Source: Pseudomonas psychrophila HA-4 (lineage in GTDB: Bacteria; Pseudomonadota; Gammaproteobacteria; Pseudomonadales; Pseudomonadaceae). Taken from it: a stretch of DNA of 64,000 nucleotides. Both the position numbers and the translations under genes were made by a program. The notes under the pieces are model-generated. The model ran no database searches. It was not told where the DNA came from and saw nothing but the letters and a program-made list of their open reading frames with translations. The first letter of the stretch is position 1. Each line of letters begins with the position of its first letter. Positions 33,986 to 43,610 of the stretch are shown here, in pieces. The stretch is taken from contig NZ_ALJC01000087.1 of assembly GCF_000282975.1 (NCBI RefSeq), positions 121,837 through 185,836 on the forward strand, given 5' to 3'.

Positions 33986-34660
33986 ATGGGTAACTTGACG
34001 TTTAAATCTGGTCTTTTGGAAACCGGGCTTTTGTTGATGGGAGTGCTGATGATGGGTGGTGTAAAAGCGAGCGAAAAGAGTTTGCTGACCGCGGTACGCG
34101 ACGGTGAGCTGTCTAGCGTGCAACACCTAATCGCAGAAGGGGCAGACCTCCGCGCCCAAGGGCTGGATGGCAGCAGTGCGCTGCTGTTGGCTACCCGGCA
34201 GAACAAGGTCGAGATCGCCCAAGCGTTAGTGGAGGCGGGAGCGGACGTCAATCAGAAAAACTTGATGCAAGACAGCCCCTACCTGTTGGCTGGCGCCAGT
34301 GGCTATAACCAGATCCTTAAGCTGACGCTGGCCCATGGTGCGGACTTGAAGAGCACCAACCGTTACGGTGGTACTGCGCTGATTCCGGCATGTGAACGTG
34401 GCCATGTCGAGACTGTGCGGCTGCTGATTGAGGCCGGCGTTGATCTTAATCACGTCAATCGCTTGGGCTGGACCTGCTTGATGGAAGCCATCGTGCTTTC
34501 GGAGGATGGCCTGGCGCATCAGCAGATCGTTGGCCAACTCATCCACGCCGGGGCAGACCTGAACCTGCCGGACAGCAATGGCCGCAGCCCTTTGTATCAG
34601 GCGCAAACCCGTGGCCAGAACGCTATCGCAACACTGCTGCGTGACGCTGGCGCGCAGTGA
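33986..34660 (+). CDS. exported ankyrin-repeat protein
   Basis: An N-terminal hydrophobic signal (GLLLMGVLMMGGVKA) is followed by about five ankyrin repeats (LLTAVRDGELSSVQHLIAEGADL, LLLATRQNKVEIAQALVEAGADV, and so on to RDAGAQ). Exported ankyrin proteins of this size occur in Pseudomonas; AnkB of P. aeruginosa supports catalase in the periplasm. Here the gene overlaps the region just before a nucleoside deaminase gene and is divergent from a LysR gene, suggesting a linked role. The partner protein is unknown. Confidence 0.85.
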   Translation: MGNLTFKSGLLETGLLLMGVLMMGGVKASEKSLLTAVRDGELSSVQHLIAEGADLRAQGLDGSSALLLATRQNKVEIAQALVEAGADVNQKNLMQDSPYLLAGASGYNQILKLTLAHGADLKSTNRYGGTALIPACERGHVETVRLLIEAGVDLNHVNRLGWTCLMEAIVLSEDGLAHQQIVGQLIHAGADLNLPDSNGRSPLYQAQTRGQNAIATLLRDAGAQ

Positions 34661-34680
34661 TTAACCCGCAAGGAGTCTTC

Positions 34681-35142
34681 ATGCACAACGATCAACATTA
34701 CTTGCAACGTGCCGTTGAGCTGGCTGACAACAATGTTGCAGCCGGTGGTAGGCCTTTTGGCGCGGTACTGGTCAAGGACGACCTAATAATCGCTGAGGCG
34801 GTTAACGAAATTCATCTCACTCAGGACCCTACCGCTCATGCGGAGTTGCTGACTATCCGCCTCGCCAGTCAGCGTTTGGGTACGCGCCTGGAAGGCTGCG
34901 TGATCTACGCCAGCGGTCAGCCTTGCCCCATGTGCCTGGCAGCCATGCACCTGTGCGGCGTCTCGCGGGCGGTGTATGGCGCGGCAAACGCGCTGGGCGA
35001 AACGTTTGGTTTGTCGACCGAGGCCATCTATCGACAAATGGCGTTGCCATTAAGCGAGCAGTCGATGCCCGTGCAGCATTTGCCGCAGCCAGCGATGGCT
35101 GAAATCTACCGCCATTGGCAGGCTCGCCATGCACCCCGCTAA
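34681..35142 (+). CDS. nucleoside/nucleobase deaminase (CDA fold)
   Basis: Zinc-binding HAE (TAHAELLTIR) and PCPMC (ASGQPCPMCLAAMHLCG) motifs identify the cytidine-deaminase-like fold, nearest to guanine deaminase/TadA-like enzymes. AAGGAG six bases before the ATG at 34681 fixes the start; the longer frame from 34657 is rejected. The 154-residue product is small and cytoplasmic. It overlaps the downstream MFS gene by 14 bases. With a CynX/NimT-type carrier next to it, a nucleobase or related heterocycle is the likely substrate. Confidence 0.85.
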   Translation: MHNDQHYLQRAVELADNNVAAGGRPFGAVLVKDDLIIAEAVNEIHLTQDPTAHAELLTIRLASQRLGTRLEGCVIYASGQPCPMCLAAMHLCGVSRAVYGAANALGETFGLSTEAIYRQMALPLSEQSMPVQHLPQPAMAEIYRHWQARHAPR

Positions 35143-36343
35143 GTCACGTCTGCGCAGCTTGGCCAGTTGGGCGTTGATCATTGCTTTGGGGCTTAATCTG
35201 CGGCCGATCCTCAGTTCCATCAGTCCGCTATTGATGGAGATTCGCGGCGACACGGGCATGAGCTTTCAAAGCAGCGCCTGGTTGACCAGCCTGCCAGTGA
35301 TTTGCATGGGCTTTGTGGCCTTGCTCGGCGTTCGCATTGAAGCGCGTCTGGGTGAGCGACGGGGTGTGGCCCTGGGTTTGTTGATGATTCTCGGTGCTTG
35401 CTTGTGGCGTTTGCTGGGGCATCAGGCCGAGGCGCTATTGGTAACCGCTTTGTTGGGTGGGGCCGGTGTTGCATTGATCCAGGCATTGGTCCCAGCGCTG
35501 ATCAAACGTCAGTTCCAGCACAAAGTGGCCTTGGCTTTGGGCGTGTATTCAGCGTCGCTGATGGGCGGTGGAGGTTTGGCTGCCTTACTTAGCCCGTTAG
35601 TGGCCGGGCACTTCAGCCATTGGCAAGCCGGGCTTGGGGTCTGGTTATTGCCGGCACTGGCAGCGCTGTTGCTGTGGTGGCGATTGCCGTTCGCAGGCGT
35701 TGTCCGACGCGTCGATGGGCCATCCGCACACCCGTGGCGTAACCGCCGGGCTTGGCTGCTGGCCTTGTACTTTGGGCTCGTGAATTGCGGCTACATGAGC
35801 ATGGTTGCTTGGCTACCGGCGTATTACCTGCAGATGAACTGGAGTGCGACGCAAAGTGGCTCGCTACTGGCCTTTATGACCATTTTTCAGGTGATTGCAG
35901 CATTGCTGATGCCAGCGTTGGCACAACGTAGCATCGATCGGCGTCCGTTTTTGGCAATAAGCCTTGGTGCCCAGGCGGTCGGGTTTCTTGGCCTGGTACT
36001 GTGGCCGCTTGAAACGCCACACGTGTGGGTCGCATTAATTGGTTTCGGCCTAGGTGCTTGCTTTGCCTTGAGCCTGATACTGACCCTGGATCATTGCCGC
36101 GAACCGCAACAGGCTGGGCAACTGGCGGCCTTTGTGCAAGGCGTGGGGTTTCTGATCAATGCTGTGTCGCCGTGGTTGACCGGTTGGCTGCGTGAGCTCA
36201 CGGGCAGTTTCGTCAGTGCGTGGTGGGTGCTGATGGTTGGTGTTGTGTCGATGTTGGTACTGACCCGAACGTTCAGTCCCGCGAGTTATGGCCCTATACC
36301 ATCGTCCTCTGTGCGTTCGGAGGCGCTGTCAGTAACCCCGTGA
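35129..36343 (+). CDS. MFS transporter, CynX/NimT family
   Basis: The 404-residue protein has about 12 helices and the CynX/NimT start (LIIALGLNLRPILSSISPLLMEIRGDTGMS). Relatives move cyanate or 2-nitroimidazole. It overlaps the deaminase gene by 14 bases, so the two are translated together, and it is in the LysR-controlled trio. A nitrogen heterocycle is a reasonable guess for its substrate. A REP-like element follows the stop. Confidence 0.85.
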   Translation: MHPAKSRLRSLASWALIIALGLNLRPILSSISPLLMEIRGDTGMSFQSSAWLTSLPVICMGFVALLGVRIEARLGERRGVALGLLMILGACLWRLLGHQAEALLVTALLGGAGVALIQALVPALIKRQFQHKVALALGVYSASLMGGGGLAALLSPLVAGHFSHWQAGLGVWLLPALAALLLWWRLPFAGVVRRVDGPSAHPWRNRRAWLLALYFGLVNCGYMSMVAWLPAYYLQMNWSATQSGSLLAFMTIFQVIAALLMPALAQRSIDRRPFLAISLGAQAVGFLGLVLWPLETPHVWVALIGFGLGACFALSLILTLDHCREPQQAGQLAAFVQGVGFLINAVSPWLTGWLRELTGSFVSAWWVLMVGVVSMLVLTRTFSPASYGPIPSSSVRSEALSVTP

Positions 36344-36424
36344 GTGGCCGGGTTATGGGGCAGATCAAGCCATGTTAGCGACGGTGCGGCGGTGTGTTCA
36401 CCTACGCGAAAACGACTTTTGAAG

Positions 36425-36484
36425 TGCGAGTTTGCTCACGATCTTTTAACGATCAAAAGATCGCGAACAATCTCGCGTCTACAG
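36425..36484. repeat. REP-like palindrome between convergent genes
   Basis: Arms CGATCTTTT (36439-36447) and AAAAGATCG (36455-36463) flank a 7-base spacer, with GCGAGTTTGCTC and CTCGCG wings. It separates the convergent MFS and TonB receptor genes and resembles the elements at 13615 and 63949. Confidence 0.75.
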
Positions 36485-36510
36485 AGGATGTAGCCTATAG
36501 AGCGATGGGC

Positions 36511-38757
36511 TTATAACTTCCACTCAAGGCCCAAGCTCAAGGTCCTTGGCTCGCCCCAGAACACGCCGTTGTAAAAACCAACGTTTTCGTAGTACTTCTG
36601 ATCCAACACGTTTTTGACGTTCACTGATGCCGAGACGTGCGGGTCAAACTGGTACCGCGCCATCAGGTCGACGAGGGTATAGGACTTCTGAGTAATGTTT
36701 TCCTTGAAGGTGACCGGATAGCCATTGCTGTCTTTCCCGCCAGTCGGGCGATAGGCCGCGCGGTAGATGTCGCTTTGCCAGTTGACGGCAGCGCCAACGG
36801 TCATGGCATTCCATTCCCCCGGCAGACGGTAGGTGGTTGATACCTTGACCAAGTTCAAGGGTGATGCGGTGTTCATGCGTTTACCGGCGGCGTTGCGCGA
36901 GTGGGTGTAGGTGTAGCCCGCCATCATGTTCCAGTCGCGCATGACTTCACCGGCCAACTCAACTTCAAACCCTTTGATTTTGTTGCCCTTGCCGCCGGAC
37001 TTGTAATATTGCTCGCCGTTGGGGCCGCGTGGCACCGAGTCGTCGATTTCCGGCACGTTGTCCTGCTTGCTCCAGAACACGGCGCTCGACAAGTTCAGGC
37101 GCTCTTGTAAGAAACTGCCTTTGAGCCCCAGTTCATAGTTACTGCCCACCACCGGCTCAAGGTACGAGCCGCTCGCGCTTTCAGAGTTTGAGGGTTTGAA
37201 AATGTCGGTGTAACTGACGTAAGCGGTCAGATTTTCGGTGAAGTCATAGAGCACGCCCGCGTAGGGCGTAAGCATATCGTTGTGGGTTTGGGTGACCTTT
37301 TGATAGTGCACGCCCCCTGGCGAATCTTCGTCGAACTCGTTGCTGGCTTTAGCGCTTTTCCAACTGCCATAACGTGTGCCAAGCACTGCATGCCACTCAT
37401 CTGTCAGGTTTAAGCGCGTGGCCAGGTAGCCGGATTTCTGCTTGATGACGTTGTGGCTGCCTTCAATACCGGAATCGCGGTCTTGGTACTTGGGAATTGT
37501 GCTCATGTCACGCCAGTCCGGCACAGTGTCATAGTCCGCCGGGTTCAGATTGGTCATCAGGAGCGAGGTGTTGTCATTCTTGGCTTCACCGTAACCGACC
37601 ATCAACTCATGTTCACGCCCAAACAAGGGATACGTGCCCGAGACGTTGACGTCGACAGCGGTCATGGTTTCGTCGCCGGTAAAGTGACTGCTGTAGGCCG
37701 ACATGCCGCTACCATCGGGGTTGGGGAAGCCGCCGCCGGCGTAGTACACCGTGCCGTCGGAGTCACTGGTGCGGTGGGTATACGCGGCTTTCAGGCGCCA
37801 GTTTTCGACCAGTTGTTGGTCGAGTGTCACAAACGCGGTTTTGTCCTTCATCGGCCACGAACTCCAGGGTGTGGCCCAGTTGGTTGAGCGCCCCAGCTTG
37901 GCTTTTTCGCCGCTACCGGTCCAATAAGGCGTTGTGCCCCACGAGGAGCCTTGCACCTGTTTGTCCTGATAGTCGTAACCGACCGCTACGGTGGTGTCGT
38001 CGGTTAAATCGGCTTCCAGAATGCCGTAGGCCACTTCACGCTTGAGCGAGTAGTTATCGCGAAACGATTGACTGTCGCGGTACGCCAGTACGGTGCGGCC
38101 ACGCAAACGGCCTTCAAAGGCCAGCGGCCCCCCCACATCGACATAGCTGTAATAGTCATCGTAGCTGCCGCCACTGACTCCGACTGTGGCTGCGAGCTCG
38201 TGGGTGGGGCGTTTGCGGATCATGTTGATTGTGCCCGAAGGATCACCTGCGCCGGTGGTCAGGCCCGTGGCGCCGCGTACCACTTCAATGCGGTCGTAAA
38301 TGATGGTGTCAGCATCAGACTTCATAAAGCTGAAGGTGTTGAGCATCCCGTCAATCTGGAAGTTACTGATGGTGTAACCGCGTGAGGAGTACCCGACCCG
38401 GTCCGAGTCGTTATGCTGCACGACCACCCCGGTGGTGTGGCGCATGGCCTCAGTGAGTGTATTGAGGTTGAAGTCATCCATTTCCTGGCGGGTAACCACA
38501 GAAATCGACTGCGGGGTTTCGCGAATGCTCAAGTTGAGTTTCGTCGCAGTGTTGGTTGAACCGGTGGTGTAGGCCCCGGTGTTTTCAGTCGTCGAGCCCA
38601 GACCTTGGGCGCTGACGCGGGTGCTGGCGAGTTCCATGGCAGACGTTTTTGTATCTGCATCATCCAGCGGCTCAGTATCTGCCAGTGAGTATGAGCTGGT
38701 AGTCCCTGCGAAAAGACCGAGGGTGAGTGTCATGGAACGGGTAATGGGCGCAAACAT
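36511..38757 (-). CDS. TonB-dependent siderophore receptor (FpvB/FhuE-like, no signalling domain)
   Basis: The 748-residue receptor has a signal sequence, a plug with RETPQSISVVTRQEMDDFNLNTL and IDGMLNTF, and a barrel ending LSLGLEWKL. The RETPQS segment marks hydroxamate/pyoverdine-type siderophore receptors. There is no N-terminal sigma-regulator domain. GGAG nine bases before the ATG at 38757 favours that start over 38802. An AATGATAA patch just before the start is a weak Fur-like half-site (10 of 19). No regulator adjoins, so plain Fur control is likely. The siderophore is unknown. Confidence 0.88.
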   Translation of the reverse strand: MFAPITRSMTLTLGLFAGTTSSYSLADTEPLDDADTKTSAMELASTRVSAQGLGSTTENTGAYTTGSTNTATKLNLSIRETPQSISVVTRQEMDDFNLNTLTEAMRHTTGVVVQHNDSDRVGYSSRGYTISNFQIDGMLNTFSFMKSDADTIIYDRIEVVRGATGLTTGAGDPSGTINMIRKRPTHELAATVGVSGGSYDDYYSYVDVGGPLAFEGRLRGRTVLAYRDSQSFRDNYSLKREVAYGILEADLTDDTTVAVGYDYQDKQVQGSSWGTTPYWTGSGEKAKLGRSTNWATPWSSWPMKDKTAFVTLDQQLVENWRLKAAYTHRTSDSDGTVYYAGGGFPNPDGSGMSAYSSHFTGDETMTAVDVNVSGTYPLFGREHELMVGYGEAKNDNTSLLMTNLNPADYDTVPDWRDMSTIPKYQDRDSGIEGSHNVIKQKSGYLATRLNLTDEWHAVLGTRYGSWKSAKASNEFDEDSPGGVHYQKVTQTHNDMLTPYAGVLYDFTENLTAYVSYTDIFKPSNSESASGSYLEPVVGSNYELGLKGSFLQERLNLSSAVFWSKQDNVPEIDDSVPRGPNGEQYYKSGGKGNKIKGFEVELAGEVMRDWNMMAGYTYTHSRNAAGKRMNTASPLNLVKVSTTYRLPGEWNAMTVGAAVNWQSDIYRAAYRPTGGKDSNGYPVTFKENITQKSYTLVDLMARYQFDPHVSASVNVKNVLDQKYYENVGFYNGVFWGEPRTLSLGLEWKL

Positions 38758-39018
38758 TGCAGCCGGCTCCTTATCATTTTTATGAAGTCCTAAGTTCTTC
38801 AAACGAATGACGCAGGAGATAGTTAGGGACGCGCGGCAAAAATCTCCGCTAGCACGTCAATTCAACCCTGAGCGCGTAGCCATGACAGTAAACGGCGGGG
38901 TGCTGGTCAGTGTTGGCGTCAAGCTGACCGCCGAGCCCGGCACGCACTGAAGGAGAGGCTCATCACTTATACTCGGCGTCTTGAGCGTTAATCGAAATCA
39001 CAGGAACCGAGATTCTTC

Positions 39019-40230
39019 ATGAGCCGTTCTCTTTCTATGACATCCGCGCGCAAGCCATTTGCGCCGCTGGTGGCTTTTGTCTTGCTATTACTGGGTGCAG
39101 GTTTCCTGCAAAGCACCGTTGGTACACGCCAAGTGGTGTTGCTGGTCGTGGGCGCGGCATTGGGCCTAACGCTTTATCACGCTGCTTTCGGATTTACCTC
39201 GGCGTGGCGGGTGTTCATCAATGATCGGCGCGGCGCTGGTTTGCGGGCACAAATGGTCATGCTGGCGGTGGCTGTGGTGTTGTTTTTTCCGGCGTTGGGT
39301 GCGGGTACGTTGTTTGGCCAGCCAGTGGTCGGGCTGGTGGCACCGGTCGGTATTTCGGTGGTATTCGGGGCATTCATTTTCGGCATCGGCATGCAATTGG
39401 GTGGCGGCTGCGCATCGGGCACGCTGTTCACAGTGGGCGGCGGTAATGCACGCATGCTCGTGACGTTGTTCTTCTTTATCTGTGGTTCAGTGATTGCGAC
39501 CCATCACGTTGACTGGTGGTTTGCGCTGCCTTCCTTTCCGGCCACTTCTATCGTTAAAAGCTTCGGCGTCGTTCCTGCATTGCTTTTGAGCCTGGCGGTG
39601 TTCGGGATCATTGCTGTGTTGACGGTGCGACTGGAAAAAGCCCGTCATGGTCAACTTGAAGAGAGTGTGACCAGCGAGCACCAAGGCTTGCGGCGTTTCT
39701 TGCGCGGACCTTGGCCATTGGTAGGGGGGGCGATTGGCTTGGCCTTGCTCAACTACGCCACGCTAGCGCTGGCCGGCCGGCCATGGGGCATTACCTCAGC
39801 GTTTGCGCTGTGGGGCGCTAAGGCTCTGAGCGGACTAGGGGCGGATGTCAGCAGTTGGGCGTTCTGGCAGGTGCCAGGCAATGCCAAGGCACTGGCGGCA
39901 CCCGTGTGGGAAGACATCACCAGCGTCATGGACATCGGCATCATTCTTGGCGCGCTCTTGGCGGCAGGCTTGGCTGGGCGTTTTGCTCCGAGCCTGAAAA
40001 TCCCGCTCCGCTCGTTGGTTGCAGCGGTCATCGGCGGTTTGCTGCTCGGCTATGGATCGCGTTTGGCGTACGGCTGCAACATTGGCGCGTACTTCAGCGG
40101 CATTGCCTCGGGCAGTGTGCATGGCTGGGTGTGGCTGATCGCTGCATTTCTCGGCAATAGCGTGGGTGTACGTCTACGGCCGTTTTTCTTTGCGGGCGAA
40201 CGTCGACAGGTGGCATTGAGCGGTTGCTGA
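39019..40230 (+). CDS. YeeE/YedE family transporter (TsuA-like, sulfur compound)
   Basis: The 403-residue membrane protein has two similar halves, each with a conserved cysteine motif: MQLGGGCASGTLFTVGGGNARM and GYGSRLAYGCNIGAYFSGIASGSVHGW. These line the thiosulfate path in TsuA-type proteins. No TusA-like partner gene is next to it. Thiosulfate or a related sulfur anion is the expected substrate. It has its own promoter region after a 216-base gap from the TonB receptor. Confidence 0.88.
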   Translation: MSRSLSMTSARKPFAPLVAFVLLLLGAGFLQSTVGTRQVVLLVVGAALGLTLYHAAFGFTSAWRVFINDRRGAGLRAQMVMLAVAVVLFFPALGAGTLFGQPVVGLVAPVGISVVFGAFIFGIGMQLGGGCASGTLFTVGGGNARMLVTLFFFICGSVIATHHVDWWFALPSFPATSIVKSFGVVPALLLSLAVFGIIAVLTVRLEKARHGQLEESVTSEHQGLRRFLRGPWPLVGGAIGLALLNYATLALAGRPWGITSAFALWGAKALSGLGADVSSWAFWQVPGNAKALAAPVWEDITSVMDIGIILGALLAAGLAGRFAPSLKIPLRSLVAAVIGGLLLGYGSRLAYGCNIGAYFSGIASGSVHGWVWLIAAFLGNSVGVRLRPFFFAGERRQVALSGC

Positions 40231-40308
40231 TCTGCGCCACCCAAATCCCTTCAACCGACACCTCGATAGCCCCACGCATCGTGCAAGAGGAACAGTTGCA
40301 CCAGTACC

Positions 40309-41373
40309 CTACGCTGGGAAGAATCGGCCAGGACGACAGGGCGCAAGCGCTTCAAACGTCTTGTCGTCGCTGATTTCCTCGCTGGCAAGGCGGCCCACTA
40401 TCGCCGCCAAGGCAACGCCTGGGTGCATTGCGCACACGTATACGCCGCTGACGTTTGGCAGATACCCGATGATCGGAATGCCATCGGCCGGGATGGGCCT
40501 GAGGCCAATACATGCAAGCTCCGGCTCAATGGAAACGACGCCGCTGAGTTCGCTGTGGATTGCCTTGGCAGTGCGCAGTGCTATTGCAGCGGGCTGATTC
40601 TCCTCGGCATCGTCCACATAGTCCTCTGCTGCCAACAACGTAGTGTCACAACCTTGTCTTATTTCCATGTGTGCATTGGAAATGAGTGTGTGCACCAACT
40701 TGGGTTGTGATGTGTAACGGATGAAAATGGCAGGGGAGGCTTCAATGGGCAGGGTCACGCCCAGCATGTCGGTCAACTTTGCGGTGCCTGTGCCGGCCGC
40801 TAGAACGACACTATCGGCATCGATCACGCCCGTTGAGGTTTCGACACCCGTGACCTTTTTACTATGGGTTATAAAGCCGAGAACCTGGGTTTGAGTGAGC
40901 ACGGTTGCCCCATTCAACCGGGCTCCTGCGACCAGTGCATGAGTGGCTGCAACGGCGTCTAATGCGCCTTCTTCGGCGACATACAACGCCTGCATCGGGG
41001 GGTTCTTGAGGTTCGGTTCAAGGTCAAGAATCTGTGATCGTGACACTAGGTTTGTCGAACTCTGATTGTCCGAGGCGCTCGGCAACGACGAGCCATATGA
41101 CAAGGCACCGGTCCAGCGTATTTTCAGCTCAGGTAACTGCGCTTCGAGACGGCGGTATTCCTTTATGGCCTCGCCGCGCAACGCTGCAATTGGGTCAGGT
41201 TCGCGGTGTGTGGTGTTGATCCATGCAAACGAGGTGGCCGTCACGCCTGACGCTATCTCGCACGCTTCAATCAAGGTGACATTCGCGCCTTTGACAGCCA
41301 GGTGATACGCCAAAGACGCACCCACGATACCCGCGCCTATGACCACGACTTTCTTGCCTGAATCTTTCGTCAT
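40309..41373 (-). CDS. FAD-dependent oxidoreductase, DAO family
   Basis: The N-terminal dinucleotide-binding motif (VVVIGAGIVGASLAYHLAVKGANVTLIEA) and the C-terminal PADGIPIIGYLPNVSGVYVCAMHPGV define a D-amino acid oxidase/glycine oxidase-like enzyme. GGAG six bases before the ATG at 41373 gives 354 residues; the longer frame to 41421 is rejected. It probably oxidises an amine or amino acid. The gap to the GFA gene (41374-41559) has no supported gene. Confidence 0.85.
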   Translation of the reverse strand: MTKDSGKKVVVIGAGIVGASLAYHLAVKGANVTLIEACEIASGVTATSFAWINTTHREPDPIAALRGEAIKEYRRLEAQLPELKIRWTGALSYGSSLPSASDNQSSTNLVSRSQILDLEPNLKNPPMQALYVAEEGALDAVAATHALVAGARLNGATVLTQTQVLGFITHSKKVTGVETSTGVIDADSVVLAAGTGTAKLTDMLGVTLPIEASPAIFIRYTSQPKLVHTLISNAHMEIRQGCDTTLLAAEDYVDDAEENQPAAIALRTAKAIHSELSGVVSIEPELACIGLRPIPADGIPIIGYLPNVSGVYVCAMHPGVALAAIVGRLASEEISDDKTFEALAPCRPGRFFPA

Positions 41374-41559
41374 GCCACTCTCCATTGTTGCGTCTATGGG
41401 CAGCCCACAGCGTGGACCCATACCCGGTCATTCAAGGATGTTCGATCACCATCACCGCCGTGGTGTCTGCCTTAAGCGCCTCACCTGGCTCAGCAACATT
41501 GCCAGCGCCTTTTCTGCGGATCGCTATGAGTCATGGCCTGCTGTTTAAATTCGATGCCG

Positions 41560-41961
41560 TCACGGATGTTGCGGCCAAGCATCGGTGACCTCATGCCACA
41601 CAGCCTTCGATGAAACATAAATGTGCTTTTGTTTGTCGCAGGTGAGAGGTGTGTCCAGGGTACCCAAAGCGATTGAGATCCAGTCGGCGTATTTTCCTTG
41701 GCCCGACGACCAAAACAACGATGAGCCGCACTCACCGCAAAACTGACGCAGCACCGACTCCGAAGAGGAGAACGACTTAAGGCTGTCTGCACCGTGCGTC
41801 AGCTCAAGCTCCTTGCGCAACACATTGCCATAGCTGGCAAAGGCGGCCCCGTGGCTTTTGCGACACTGGCCGCAATGGCAGTGAGAAATGACCTCAGGCC
41901 GTGTTGATGTTTGGTATTTGACAGCACCGCAAAGGCAACTGCCCAAGAAGAGGGGGGTCAT
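41560..41961 (-). CDS. GFA (CENP-V/glutathione-dependent formaldehyde-activating) family protein
   Basis: The 133-residue protein has the zinc-binding cysteine pattern of the GFA fold: SCLCGAVKY, HCHCGQCRKSHGAAF and QFCGECGSSLFW. Such proteins bind S-hydroxymethyl-glutathione or have unknown small-molecule roles. It stands alone in the minus strand between an oxidase and a LysE exporter. Confidence 0.88.
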   Translation of the reverse strand: MTPLFLGSCLCGAVKYQTSTRPEVISHCHCGQCRKSHGAAFASYGNVLRKELELTHGADSLKSFSSSESVLRQFCGECGSSLFWSSGQGKYADWISIALGTLDTPLTCDKQKHIYVSSKAVWHEVTDAWPQHP

Positions 41962-42017
41962 GTTGGCAATTTTCCCTATAAGGAGAGTGTCAATCTAATC
42001 GCGGGTTGATTGGGCGC

Positions 42018-42638
42018 TCAACGTTTACTGATGGCCAGCCGAACAGCGAACAGCAGAAAAATCACGCCAGTAGTGCGGTCCATCCACGTGATCACTTTCT
42101 CGCGCCGCAGAATACCCGCAAGGGGTTGTGTAGCCCCAATCAGCGCCGCAGCCCATATCAAACCTATCAGTACGTGAATGCTGACCAAGCCAAAGGTCCA
42201 AGCAATCAGTGGTTGGCCTTGGGGAATGAACTGTGGCAGGAAGGAGACGTAGAAAATACCGATCTTGGGGTTAAGCAGGTTCCCCAGCATGCCCTTCAGA
42301 AACCAGTTAGCGTTGGGTTTACCGCCTGTTTCAACCGCAGACAGCGAAGTCCGTGGGCGCATAAGCATGTTCAGACCCAACCAGGCCAGATAGGCCGCGC
42401 CGCAGTACTTCAACAGGTTAAAGGCCAACTCCGACACCGCAATCAAAGCGCCCAGGCCAAATGCCACGGCCGCGCCCCACAGCAAGCAGCCCGCGTTAAT
42501 CCCCAGCGCAGCACGTAACGCCTGTTGTTTACCTTCAACAGTCGCCGTTCTTAGGACCAATGCCGTATCGAGCCCCGGTGTCAGCGTCAACAGCGTGGCG
42601 GCAAAGGTAAAGGCGAGAAGATTGTCGGCAAAAGGCAT
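42018..42638 (-). CDS. LysE/RhtB-family amino acid exporter
   Basis: From the ATG at 42638 the product has 206 residues and the family start (LLAFTFAATLLTLTPGLDTALVLRTA), KGMLGNLLNPKIGIFYVSFLPQF and six hydrophobic segments. The longer frame to 42797 would add 53 residues atypical of the family. The family exports amino acids or their analogues; the substrate here is unknown. Confidence 0.87.
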   Translation of the reverse strand: MPFADNLLAFTFAATLLTLTPGLDTALVLRTATVEGKQQALRAALGINAGCLLWGAAVAFGLGALIAVSELAFNLLKYCGAAYLAWLGLNMLMRPRTSLSAVETGGKPNANWFLKGMLGNLLNPKIGIFYVSFLPQFIPQGQPLIAWTFGLVSIHVLIGLIWAAALIGATQPLAGILRREKVITWMDRTTGVIFLLFAVRLAISKR

Positions 42639-42878
42639 AGGCGCAAACACTGCAAAGTGAACCGTTGGGCACGTTATCACAAGGACGTGCAGGAACAAGC
42701 AATGGCAACCCGAACAACGCAGGGGCCGTAGCCTCGGTGATTGTGGCTCGGTCGATTGATGCCCGCTTGGGCAAAGCAGTTGGTCGACAAACTTCATTCA
42801 CCGACAGTAAGCTCGACCTCTATCCAAAATGGAAGACAGCACGTTGCGGGTCTTCCTCTAGGCATTCCAAGGAGTGGC

Positions 42879-43463
42879 ATGGGCTTTTTAGATCGGTTAT
42901 TTGGTGGGCGCTTTACCATGCCTCCACCTGAGGAGACCAACCTCAGCGCTTCAGCAATCATGAAAGAGCTGCGGCCCGTGCGACTCGATCCTGCTCAGAA
43001 AAAAGCGCTCGAGTCTTTTGCCCAAGCGTTGATGGCGGTCGTTCCGGAAAAGGAAGGCGCCAGACTTGTCCGGCGCGTAATGCGCCGATACTCGATGGGA
43101 GATGACCCTGCCAGTGCCCTTACTGAAGGGTTGTTGAATGACTCAAGGGGGCAAAAACTTGAACACCTCGTCCTCCTTAGCGTGGACTGGAAAGGTTATG
43201 ACGTATTTGAGTATCAAGTGCCCTATCTGGTGAGCGCTACTGGCTTGAAAGAGCCCTACGTCTATGCACGTAATGACTTCTCGTCTATGCCAGAACTGCT
43301 CAACGACTTCGATCAGTGGTTGTCTCGGTCAGGCAAGCGTTACCTGCACCTTGATTCAGGAGGTGACAATTACGATGGCTTCATCGTTAACGCTGATCGG
43401 CTGGAAGAAATCACTGAATTGGCGGGCCGTGCTGGCATAAAAGTCAGTCTTGAGAATTTCTAG
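42879..43463 (+). CDS. hypothetical protein, possibly DUF6630-like
   Basis: AAGGAG four bases before the ATG at 42879 makes this start better than 42741, giving 194 residues. It is soluble and begins MGFLDRLFGGRF. A central LEHLVLLSVDWKGYDVFEY and C-terminal RYLHLDSGGDNYDGFIVNADRLEEI are reminiscent of DUF6630, but I am unsure. No function can be given. It is divergent from the LysE gene. Confidence 0.65.
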   Translation: MGFLDRLFGGRFTMPPPEETNLSASAIMKELRPVRLDPAQKKALESFAQALMAVVPEKEGARLVRRVMRRYSMGDDPASALTEGLLNDSRGQKLEHLVLLSVDWKGYDVFEYQVPYLVSATGLKEPYVYARNDFSSMPELLNDFDQWLSRSGKRYLHLDSGGDNYDGFIVNADRLEEITELAGRAGIKVSLENF

Positions 43464-43610
43464 CCAGCAGAGTGCATAAGCAAAAAGTGAGGGCGTAGAT
43501 ATTGTTAGACGGTGCCATCCACTGCTTCGATCCTATTTAACGCCCGCAATAATTGTGTAAGAACGAGCCTGACTACGGTTCATATTGATTACAGACACGG
43601 ACGATTGCCT

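Noticed and set aside
38771..38778. Fur box before the second TonB receptor
   Set aside because: Only about 10 of 19 consensus positions match and it overlaps the ribosome site; mentioned as weak in the gene entry but not listed as a site.
42018..42797. 259-residue LysE protein
   Set aside because: The first 53 residues are unlike the family, whose normal length (206) is given by the ATG at 42638.
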